Origin: Strigamia acuminata
Taxonomy: Eukaryota; Arthropoda; Chilopoda; Geophilomorpha; Linotaeniidae
NCBI GenBank assembly: GCA_949358305.1
Contig: OX442316.1
Coordinates: 5,892,001-5,952,000 of the forward strand
Reading direction: 5' to 3'
DNA: 60,000 bases
The number at the start of each line of letters is the position of its first letter. Positions within the stretch are counted from its first letter, which is position 1. The notes beneath the pieces were generated by a model, which saw nothing but the letters and a program-made list of their open reading frames with translations, did not search any database and was not told where the DNA came from. Both the position numbers and the translations under genes were made by a program. Positions 47,116 to 57,254 of this stretch are shown one piece after another.

Positions 47116-48798
47116 GGACATTTTGGGGGCCCAGAGCGTGGCACACTCTGGGTCCCAGTGAGGGTAAAACGGTGGAGTCTCAAGGGGGATGGTTACCCGA
47201 GATAATCCTTTAAATGGTCCGTTATAACCCGGTTCGATGTTTTATTTGCCATTTATTTTCCTTTTAAGGAAAAATTTGTAAAATTTTTATGTAAAGTGTA
47301 TAGTTTTAATAAAGTTTTATTTTTTATAAGCTAAGTGTCATTTCTGCAAAAAATTTAAAGTCCAAAAATCAATAAGGCGAATCTATGCCAAATTTTTATA
47401 GGTTTGGACTTAGAATAAAAAGGGATGGTGGGTGGGATATACATGTTATGTTTTTATATTTAAATAAAAAAAAGTAGAAAATTAAAAAAAACAAATTTTA
47501 TTTAAGAAATAATGTATCAATCATTAATTTTGTGTAATTTTTTATCTCAAAATTACACAAAACTAAGAATTATACACAAAATGAAACAATTTTTAATTAT
47601 ACAAAAATTTTAAAACTAATTACAAAAATATTTCAACTTATTAAGTTTGAAATAAAAATAATAAATGGCGACACTGAAGTCTATTCGTGTTGATCCCGTA
47701 GCCGTCCGTCCGTTAATGTAGAAATTCATCCATTCAACCTAAAACTGAAAAGAAATTCAAAATGAACTCTAAAAAAATGTATAAACTTAAAAAAGTGAAA
47801 ATTATTCAGTAATTGTTTAAACATTTCTAAAGTTAAAACGCTTTAAATTAAACTGAAACAACTGCTAAACGTTAAAAATGCATATTACTAAATAACACTG
47901 CCTGTAAAACTGACGGGAAGTGAAATAATCATTTAAAACTAAACGTTCCAGAATTCTTAACAAAATTAAACTTCTTCGAAACAAAGGACAGAAAACCAAA
48001 CGTTAAGCACTATTAAAAAAGCCTAAATACAAATTAAAGTGTGACAAAGAGACCACACACTCACCTCGATTCGATTCGTCTTTCCACCTCTGCGTCGAGG
48101 ACACAACTGAGCCAAACCAAGTGAAAAGTGAAAAATGCAAAATAGAAAAAGAAACGTTGATTCATTTGCATATCCAATCAACTAATAACATGAAAACTTC
48201 TAGAAAATATGGACGGAAAATACGTCATCTTCCTGCTAGCACAGACCCTATTGGAGGAATAAAATTTTAACAAAAATAATAATAATTAATGATGTGACTG
48301 AAAATTTATTGGAAAAAAATAATTTAAAAAATTAATGTAAGGAATACAGTATCTATTACTGGTGCGTTTACTTTTTAAAAAAATCAAATTAAAACGTAAT
48401 TGATTAAATTACTATGAGAAACGATACGGAAACGATTATAGACTGCGTGAAATAACTAATACGTCACTTTCATCCGAAATTATACCGTTTATGAATCTGA
48501 ATAAAAATAAATAAAAACAATATTATAAAAAGAAAAATTAGTTTAATTTTCATATTTTTATACATCGTACGATTACAAACCAAAATCAAATCGCATCAAC
48601 GCAAACTGCATTTAGTTTTTGATATACCGTACCGGTAGTTTAAATCTCGGATTGCCGCACACAAGTAATATCATAAAAACAATTTTTCTCCCATTTTTCA
48701 TCACATATTTTAGTCGGAGTTCGAGCAGCGAAGTTCCGATTCAAAATCCAAATCCTAGAAGTCATCGAAATCAGAATTCAGTTCTGAAACATCAATTT

Positions 48799-49047
48799 CC
48801 TAACCTAACCTAACCTAACCTAACCTAAACCTGGCCTAGCCTAACCTTAACCTTAACCTAACCTAACCTTAACCTAACCTAACCTTAACTTAACCTAACC
48901 TTAACCTAACCTAACCTAACCTTAACCTAACCTAACCTTAACCTTAACCTAACCTAACCTTAACCTAACCTAACCTTAACCTAACCTAACCTTAACCTAA
49001 CCTAACCTTAATCTAACCATAACCTAACCTTAACCTAACCTGAACCT
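48799..49047 (-). repeat. Interstitial telomere-like array (CCTAA)n/(CCTTAA)n
   Basis: About 45 units of CCTAA interspersed with CCTTAA variants, i.e. TTAGG/TTAAGG on the minus strand. TTAGG is the ancestral insect telomere unit. The array is degenerate at both ends. Confidence 0.9.
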
Positions 49048-49439
49048 TTTCCGGTGCAAATGTTAGTGATCGACTTCTGTGCATAGCAATACATGCAGCG
49101 AACGTCTGAACGAACGTCTGAAACTCACATTTCGCCATCCCTGTGGTTATAAAAAAAATTATGCCCGGATACGTAGGGTTAACTTTCTGCTGCAAAAATT
49201 GTTCTAAATATAATACGGAGTAACAACAATTACAAAACAATGTCAGAAATAAATGTGCGTTATTCTTGGTGTTACCGGTGTGTTAACTGTACAGTAGTCT
49301 TTAATTGATTAAATTCGATAAGAAACGACTAGATTTTACGATTGCAAAATGATTATAAAACAAGAAAATGAAACAATTACTTACGAGCACAATCAGTCGA
49401 CCACAAATTGTTTACGATGCGAAACGAATACAGCACGAC

Positions 49440-50815
49440 CCTAAATCTACTTGTATTACGTGCAAAAACCATCGAACTGTGTGCGAACTACGTATTATCG
49501 CGTGCAATTATCATACTGGTACTTTTTGCCCAGTTACATTCGGGTGCGCTTTGAAAACGTATTATTTCGTCCTCGATTTATCGCCCATGTGCGAAAACTG
49601 TTTAACCTGAACTGTCGATTCAATAAACGTATTGTTTCGTTCCCGATTTATCGGTCCCATTGCGAAACTTCAACTGATGATTAAAAAACGTACGGTATAC
49701 GATTTAATGCGTACATCCGAAACCTGAATTGTCGATTAAAATTACGTACACGATATGAGGTTTGTATGTTGAGTGTTGAAATTGCACTGTAGATTCAATA
49801 AAAGTATCCGAATTTATCGCCCACTGTGCAATAAGTTGAAATTCCACTGAAAATCTCACAAAATGTTTCCGAATTTATCGCACACCATGCAAAACATGTT
49901 GAAATTCCACTTGAATACAGACAAAATGTATCCGAGTTTATCGGACACCATGCAAGACTTGTTGATTCTACTGAAAAACCAATTAACTCATCCGAATTCA
50001 TCGCCCACCGTGCCGATACTTGTTGAAACTACACTGCTGCAAACCCACGAAACGTATCCGAATTTATCACCCATCGTGCATAACGTGTTGAAATTCCATG
50101 GAGAAAAACCCACAAAACGTATCCGATTTATCGCCCACCGTGCCGACACTTGTTGAAACTACACTGCTGCAAACCCACAAAACGTATCAGAATTTATCAC
50201 CCATCGTGCAAAACGTGTTGAAATTCCATGGAGAAAAATCCATAAAACGTATCCGATTTATCGCCCACCGTGCCGATACTTGTTGAAACTACACTGCTGC
50301 AAACCCAACAAAACGTATCAGAATTTATCACCCATCGTGCAAAACGTGTTGAAATTTCATGGAGAAAAACCCCACAAAACGTATCCGATTTATCGCCCAC
50401 CGTGCCGATACTTATTAAAACTACACTGCTGCAAACCCACAAAACGTATCAGAATTTATCACCCATCGTGCAAAACGTGTTGAAATTCCATGGAGAAAAA
50501 CGCCACAAAACGTATCCGATTTATCGCCCACCGTGTTGAAACTACACTGCTGCAAACCCAACGAAACGTATCAGAATTTATCACTCATCGTGCAATCGTG
50601 CAAAACGTGTTGAAATTTCATGAAGAAAAACCCACAAAACGTATCCGATTTATCGCCCACCTTGCAAAACATGTTGAAATTCCATGGAGAAAAACCCACA
50701 AAACGTATTCGAATTTATCACCCACCATGCAAAATGTGTTGAAATTTCACTGAAAAACTCACAAAATGTATCCGAATTTATCGCCCACCGTACAAAACCT
50801 GTTGAAACTGAACGG
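49440..50815. repeat. Minisatellite/satellite, ~65-bp monomer in a ~130-bp dimeric unit
   Basis: From about 49790 the pattern CGTATCCGA(A)TTTATCGCCC is regularly repeated with ACCGTGCxxxAC(T/G)TGTTGAAA. Two monomer types alternate: one ends in CTACACTGCTGCAAACCCAC, the other in TTCCATGGAGAAAAACCCAC. ACACTGCTGC occurs at 50031, 50161, 50291, 50422 and 50544, giving a higher-order period of 130, 130, 131 and 122 bp. Monomers become progressively diverged toward 49440. Confidence 0.9.
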
Positions 50816-51247
50816 TGAGTAAATATTAATCTAACCGTATTGGCATTCCTTCCGTGGGCGATTATTCGGGTCTTTTCCAAAGCATAATCACCTAAGAGAA
50901 ATTTAAGATTGAACTCTTAATTAATCGCAACTTGGAAACATAGATGGCGCCACTGTTTTCCTATTCCAAACTGTCTCTAGTCGCTCCCGCCATCTAGAGA
51001 CAACTGAACAAAACAAATGTCTTCTTTTTTACTCGTTGAGTGGCGCCACCGATCAAAGACAATTTCTTTCGCGATGTTCGAAGTGACATTTTAACTGCAT
51101 TCAGCTTTTATTGAAATTAAATTTTGGTTTTTGCCAGCTTGCGGAATATTTTTACAAGTTGCTTGTGTGCTCCTCAACTATCATTAAAATATTTTTTTGC
51201 TCAAAACAAATAACAACAAAATCAAAATCACTGTAAACTCGTCATTT

Positions 51248-52869
51248 TTATTCATGAATACCCAGCTCTGTAAGCATTTCCACCTTACTTTGAAAATATT
51301 CTCTATACCAATCAATATGCGCATGTTTTTCCTTTACAGTCATGTACGGATTCTTCGATAACCCCGTGGTCACCAACTCCATATAATGTCGAACCGGACC
51401 TTTTTTCGGAAAACCATCTTCCAAAAGATGTTCTAGAAACACGTGCTCGTGAAACCCAACCTCTGCTTCCTCTTTTAAACCTAACAAAGCAAAACAAAAA
51501 CAAAATTTACATCAGTTTAAAGCAAAATTCACATTTTACCAGAACAACCTTGTTCATTATCGATGGGAAACTTCCACACTTTGTTTTGTTTAGTCCAAAC
51601 AATCATCTCTTCAAAACCGTTCTTTGGCGGATGCGAGACTAAAGAATGCAAATTTTCCTCGTCTAACTCGTCCCAGGTCTTCAATTCAGGAAATTCTAAA
51701 TCCAAAACATGAAATTACATTTACAATTACACCAAATTGCATTCCAAAAACAATTACCTGGTTCATCGCCTCTTTTTTCCTTCTGTTTTGTGAATATATT
51801 CAACGATCCTGATCCAAATATATTTATTTCACTTCTCTGCCTGCAATTTATTCAAAAACATTTAATTAACCATCAATTGCATAAATTTTTAAGTGATATT
51901 TCCCTTTTAATAACCTGTGTAATGCTTGATACTTCAAAACGGTACTCGGTGACAGTTTTTCGTCCGTATTTTGAATTCCCAGCTGTTTACGCACCATCCC
52001 GGCACGACCAAATTCACCGCTTCGTTCCACAAATTTATCGATTTTCTCCGTCTCGATTTTCATTCCCTCAAACAAATCACTGAAAATATTTAGTAGGTAC
52101 TATTATCATCATTATTATTTGTATCAAATCAATGTGACGCTTCACACCTGGAAATACTAGCATCGTTATTCCGTCCGCTTTGAGAATGTTGTTTTAATTT
52201 TTGTAACAACTCCGATTCCGTTATTTGGACATCTCCACCAAAACTTGCTGCCACGGTCTTCGCAGCCGCTGCCAATTCGCTGTCTATTCCATCTTGATTA
52301 ACCCTACAACACGAAATATCAAACGTTTTAGTTACTTTTCAATCAGAAAATGGGAACAAAGTTGAATACTAACTCTTGTTTTTCCATTTTCAAAGCCTCC
52401 CTTTGCTCCGCCAGCTTTTCTTTAGCTTTTTCCTTTAATTTTGTCGATGGCTTAGCCAAATTTAGCTTTAATCTCAAATTACCCATCGCAGAACTCGCAG
52501 ACTCAACCGGAGATTCATCAACCTAAAATGAATAAAAACATTAATACGTGAAAAATCCAAAGATAAAAATATCAATTACTTGAAGGCTGGATAAAAGAGA
52601 ATTTAATTTGTCCGTTGCTGCTTTGGCTCGCTTTGTTTTTTCATCTTCATCATCGACAGATTTTTCAGTCGCGCTACTCGTCTTTAACCTCGCCGGTATG
52701 CGTGTAACAAATCTGCATCTTTGCGCTAATACGCACGATTCGTACGACCTAAAATTGTACAAATAAACAAATTAGAGTCTGAATGTTGATAATTACACGG
52801 TGATAATTACTTTGCACATAGAGATGAACGCCTATTCAGAATGCACTTTAAAGTTCGAAGCACAATCAT
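51248..52869 (-). CDS. MRPS31: Mitochondrial small-subunit ribosomal protein mS31
   Basis: Eight exons, 389 aa: 52811-52869, 52580-52748, 52374-52522, 52148-52303, 51915-52079, 51758-51840, 51540-51695, 51248-51480. The N-terminus [20 protein letters not shown] is a basic mitochondrial presequence. A Lys/Glu-rich helical region lies around residues 100-150. The diagnostic part is C-terminal: [15 protein letters not shown], then [40 protein letters not shown] and [20 protein letters not shown], matching MRPS31 of animals. Length is close to the human 395 aa. Family knowledge: a metazoan-type mitoribosome head protein needed for mitochondrial translation. Confidence 0.94.
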
Positions 52870-53407
52870 GGTAAACAGGAAACGGAGCAGACACCATTAC
52901 CGTGGTGCTGTCACCTCTTGTAGAAATATCTAAGCTTTTTGCTCTAAGGCGCCGTAGAGAGCACGTTTTGTTCCCTTTTATTAGAGGCTTTTATTTATTT
53001 ATCACGTTTTATTTTGAAATCATTAAATTCTATAAAATTTAAATTTGTTTATTGCTGAATTTCTTATTCGTCTTTTCAAGAAAATTTTCCTTTTATTTTA
53101 CGACGAAATCCATTGGAGGAAGATAAAAAAAAACGGGAAAATGCAGAAAAAGAAATAAAAATATTATTTTCTTTTGTGTAGTTTCCGCATCAACATATCT
53201 GGAAAAACCATATAAACTACAAAAAGCCAGTTGAAGTTTCAATTCCATTCGTATAAATCAAAGTAGGAAAAGACCGGTCTCTAAAAAATACATGATAATG
53301 ACCGGTCACGGTCACGAATACACGACCGTACAATTATGAATTAGATTCCAAACCAACTAATAAGTTGCAACGAACTATCGTCAATTCAAGACAGAACTTT
53401 GCTTTCA
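52870..53407. other. Intergenic between MRPS31 and the b561 cluster
   Basis: Divergent promoters of MRPS31 (leftward) and the first b561 gene (rightward). Contains two ACCGGTC motifs (53273-53310). No gene seen. Confidence 0.5.
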
Positions 53408-54347
53408 ATGGCTGTTTTACGCATATATATGTACTCAATTATATGTTTAATTTTTTACATAGCTAAACCTGGCAGTAGTAAGTGGTTTTCTCGACTTTTT
53501 TCTTTTAAAAGTTTGTTGTTTTAAACTTAACCTTGACTTTTACAAAATTTATGAGAAAATAATTTTTTTTTTGTGAGTTCAAATTTTTAAAAATATTTTT
53601 AAATTTAAAATAAAAATAAAACTCAGCTCTAAAACTTCATAAAAATTGTTTAATCCGATTTATTACTTTTTTTTTGAAGCATTATTTTCATGGCATCCAA
53701 CACTTATGACATTCACCGTAATTATTTCAACTAAATTTACGAAAAATCAAAAATAAATCTTACTTTCTATCATTTCAGTCCATGTTTTTGTTATACGAAG
53801 CCATTATATTATTTGATCCTAAGAAAGGACTACTGAAAGGAACCAGTCGCGCAAATAAAATAAACATTCACGGGATGATGCAGGTAAAAATTCCCAAAAA
53901 AAAAATCAATTTAAAATATATATATACATAAACTTAATTTTTTTTCCACAGTTATTGGCAGTGTTTATAATGTCTATGGGCTTTACAGTAGTGGCGATGA
54001 ATAAATTTCACTTAAACAAGCCGCACTTTTCGACTTTACACGCAGTATTTGGTTGTATAGCGGGGGTATTAATTGGGTGGCAAGCATTTTTGGGCTTTGT
54101 CCTCAGATTTCCGATACTAAGTCCAGTGTCGCCATACTATATGAAGTTGGGACACACTATTCTCGGAACTGTTTCCTATTTATTCGTGTGTCTCGCAATT
54201 ATCATCGCTATTTTTTCCGATTACATGACCGAAAGAACGACGCCATTTATTCAAATCCTGCTAATCACTTTACCCATGATTGCATTTTCAACTAGTTTTA
54301 CGAGGTTTATAAATAAGGTGTTACAGAAATTTTTGAAACCGAAATAG
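53408..54347 (+). CDS. Cytochrome b561 domain protein, CYB561D2-like, tandem copy A
   Basis: Four exons, 202 aa: 53408-53477, 53680-53717, 53779-53883, 53952-54347. A six-helix b561 fold with the four haem-ligand histidines in place: FSWHPTLMTF, NKINIHGMMQ, HFSTLHAVFG and MKLGHTILG. The MF(L/M)LYE motif follows SWHP as in human CYB561D2, and the DYMTERT loop is shared with its neighbours. Family knowledge: transmembrane electron transfer from cytosolic ascorbate to ferric iron or monodehydroascorbate across the ER/vesicle membrane. There is no DOMON domain. Exon lengths 70/38/105/396 are identical to copy B. Confidence 0.9.
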
Positions 54348-54611
54348 GGGCTTTGCTATTCGAGATAATCGCGAACAAATGGTGGGATGGATGGTGGTTG
54401 CACTCGTGTTTGTACATTGTTATTATTTCGGTATTTTTGCATTTTTAAATTGTGTAGTATTTCCTCAGTATATAAAAGTTGTATGTAAATGACATGTTGT
54501 CACTCTTTTCATTGTAATGCTAAACTAATATAAGACATGAGCGACGTTTGATTGCGTAGGATTTACAGACGGTACCTGGAGTAGAAGCATAACAGTTTAA
54601 AAAAATTAATA

Positions 54612-55403
54612 ATGGCTCTTTTACGTGTATACATGTATTCAGTTATAGGTTTACTCGTCTATATAGTCCGTCCAGGCAGCTGTGAGTTAGTTTTTATCAA
54701 TAATCTAATCTAAATCTGATCTTAATTAATTTTTATATTTTTTTAGCATTGTTCTCATGGCATCCAACGATTATGACATTTATGGTAATCATTTAAATTT
54801 TATTACTATTATTGTATTTTTTTAATATATATTTTTCTACAGAGCATGTTTATGCTTTACGAGGGTCTGGCACTGCTTTCACCGAACAACAGCTTGCTTG
54901 CAGGGAAAAGTTACGCAACTAGAAGAAATATTCATGCAGTAATGCATGTAAAGTATTCTATAGTGTTTTTTATTTTTAAAAAATTTAAAAATAAAATTTT
55001 CTTGCAGTTTTTTGCACCGTTGGGAATGCTTGTAAGTTTTACCGTAGTGGCTGAGGCCAAGTTGCAATACAACATGCCGCACTTTGCATCGCTGCATTCT
55101 ATATTGGGTGGTATAACGGGCGTGCTTACCTTTTTTCAAGGAATGGGTGGTATGGCCACTAGATTTCAAAGATTAAGTCCGGTTACACAAAGAAATATGA
55201 AATTTGGTCATACCGTCTTGGGTATATTTCAGTATCTTTTTACTTGTCTTACGTTCATCACCGGCATTTCCACCGATTACATGACTCAAAGAACGTCATC
55301 ATTCGTTCAAATACTTTTAGTCAGTTTACCCATGTTTGCTTTTGCCACTTTTTCTCCGAGAGTTTTAAATAGGCTTTTGCAAATGGTTTTAAAGACGAAA
55401 TAA
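54612..55403 (+). CDS. Cytochrome b561 domain protein, CYB561D2-like, tandem copy B
   Basis: Four exons, 202 aa: 54612-54681, 54747-54784, 54843-54947, 55008-55403. Haem-ligand histidines lie in FSWHPTIMTF, RRNIHAVMH, FASLHSILGG and MKFGHTVLG. The N-terminus MALLRVYMYSVIGLLVYIVR forms the first membrane helix and is clearly related to copy A (MAVLRIYMYSIICLIFYIAK). The last helices end FAFATFSPRVLNRLLQMVLK. It starts ~265 bp after copy A's stop, so it probably has its own promoter in that gap. Confidence 0.9.
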
Positions 55404-56367
55404 AGGTGCAGAAAATGTTGGGGATGTATTTTTTGGATATATAAATTTTGTTATTGTTCAAGATTTTTTTGCACAGGTAGACCTAAAAAATTTATGTATC
55501 ATTTCCTCAATATGCTCTTTTGAAAATGTAAACACCTGTTTTTTTGTCTTTTTCATTGTGTATTCGACAAAATCATACGCACTATGCATTGTGTATTGTG
55601 ACCACATTACAAATCATTGACTGCGACGTTTAGTGATGCCAGATGGTGTATTTTTGTTTCATTTCCCTAAAATTTGTCAACAGATTTTAGAGAAAAAACA
55701 ATACATTTTTTTTTTACATTTTAATAATTGATTTTTTTTATATCTTTTTCACCGTGATTACAAATTGTTTGTATTTTTCTTTGTGCAATAAATGTATTTA
55801 AAGGAAAACTCAATTTAGACAACTCTCATTATTAATGAAGCAGCTGCATTTATCTGTTATATTTCCTTCAGATACCTCGTAAACAAATCCGAATACTTCA
55901 CTTCTATCTGTTGGCGAAATCAGAAAACGTTATTGTCTAATAAATAAAATTTTCTCCGCTCTAATAAAAAAAAAATTACACAACCTATTTAAAGCCGTTC
56001 ATTATCTGACTCATTACTCTTGAGACGGTGCTGAAAAAAAATTATTTTGATAACAACGTTACAATCTTAAAGAAAAATGAAAAAATTTCATCTGCCGGAA
56101 ATATAACCTTAAAATATCCCCACAAAACAAATTATTATTAACTTATAAACCCAAAAACAGCACAAATGTTATAAAACCACACATCTCCATATTAGATTAC
56201 ATTATAAATATTAATTTTGTTAATTTTCTTGTGGAATATGATGAAATGTAAAATCCTATGAATAATAAATGACATTTCTTACTTGACAATGATGGATTTG
56301 CCTTTTGCATTAGTCAACTTACAACTGTTCACGCCAGTTTAGTTCATTATTACAAATCCTCTTTGCA
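55404..56367. other. Spacer between b561 copies B and C
   Basis: A/T-rich, ~960 bp. Contains 3' flank of copy B and promoter of copy C. No pseudogene exon of the family is recognised. Confidence 0.5.
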
Positions 56368-57254
56368 ATGATTATTCTACGTTTATTTATGCTCTCACTT
56401 ATTGGATTACTTATTTATATTGTAGATCCAGGCAGTTGTAAGTTTATTTATTTATTATTTCCCCCCTTTACACTTGTAAAACTTATAAACAAAACGGTTT
56501 ATTAGCACATAATCACCATTTCCTCCCAAAAAAACAATATTTTAATCATCAATTTGTAATTATTATTATTATTTTACATTTACTTAGCATTATTTTCATG
56601 GCACCCAACATTTATGACAATCGGGGTACTGTAAATATTGTCACTATGAAATTTAATTCACAACTATAAAGTTCCGTTGATTTCAGTCTATGATTATGCT
56701 TTATGAAGGGGTTTTAATCATGGTCCCAAACAGAGGATTACTAGATGGATCGAGCCACGAAACCAAAAGAAATACACATGCAATCCTACAAGTAATAAAT
56801 TTTAAATTTAAATTAAAAAAAAAAAATTAATTTTCAACTTTTACTCAAGTTTTTAGGTGTTCTGCTAATGTATACGGGTTTTACCTCAGCAGCAATGGCC
56901 AAAGAAAAAGTAAAACTGCCACATTTTAATTCAACTCACAGCCTGATGGGTGGTGTAGCAGGGGTTCTATGTGGCTTCCAAGTAGCGGGTGGACTCGCTT
57001 CGAGATTCCAACGATTAAGTCCAATTTCACCTAAATACTTAAAATTTGGTCACGCCGTACTTGGGGTATTCCAATACCTTACGTGCTGCCTCGCCTTCAT
57101 CGCTGGGATTCGCACGGATTACATGACCGAAAGAACGACACCGATCATTCAAACCGTTCTGACAGTTTTACCTATGGTCGCTTTTGGAACGAGTTTCACA
57201 GGAATCAATAACAAGTTTTTGCAAATATTTTTAAAACCTAAATGCAAGTTTTGA
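56368..57254 (+). CDS. Cytochrome b561 domain protein, CYB561D2-like, tandem copy C
   Basis: Four exons, 205 aa: 56368-56437, 56588-56625, 56687-56791, 56850-57254. Exons 1-3 have the same lengths (70/38/105) as the other two copies; exon 4 is 405 nt because of three extra C-terminal codons (CKF). The acceptor at 56848-56849 (CTCAAG) is used, because the nearer TTTTTAG would put a stop in frame. Haem-ligand histidines lie in FSWHPTFMTI, RNTHAILQ, FNSTHSLMGG and LKFGHAVLG. Four of four ligands are kept, so activity is likely. Confidence 0.9.

Larger units (their letters stand above)
46300..47335 (+). mobile_element. Possible degenerate LTR-type element or solo LTR
   Basis: Composition and sub-repeats differ from the flanks. 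There are three ~27-bp units AACGAGCGGTAGACACGAAT (46792-46868) and four 11-bp units CATCGTGAAAA (47068-47110). These are followed by ACATTTTGGGGGCCCAGAGC, reminiscent of the TGGGGG primer-binding stretch after a retroviral-type LTR, and then AATAAAG near 47310. No gag or pol frame and no second LTR are visible. Confidence 0.25.
45764..51247. other. 5.5-kb gene-poor region rich in repeats
   Basis: Promoter of the FASTKD4-like gene at its left edge, then a possible LTR-like remnant (46.3-47.3 kb), unremarkable A/T-rich sequence (47.4-48.7 kb), a telomere-like array and a satellite block. Frames in the satellite arise because its repeat lacks stops and are not genes. Confidence 0.5.

Noticed and set aside
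49863-50753. Several plus-strand frames of 60-97 codons with repeated THKTYPIYRPPC-like peptides
   Set aside because: They follow the 65-bp satellite; the 130-bp period is not a multiple of three, so frames shift between units and no gene can be maintained.
48799-50815. CRISPR-like direct repeats
   Set aside because: Repeats are contiguous telomere-type and satellite units without unique spacers, in a eukaryotic genome.
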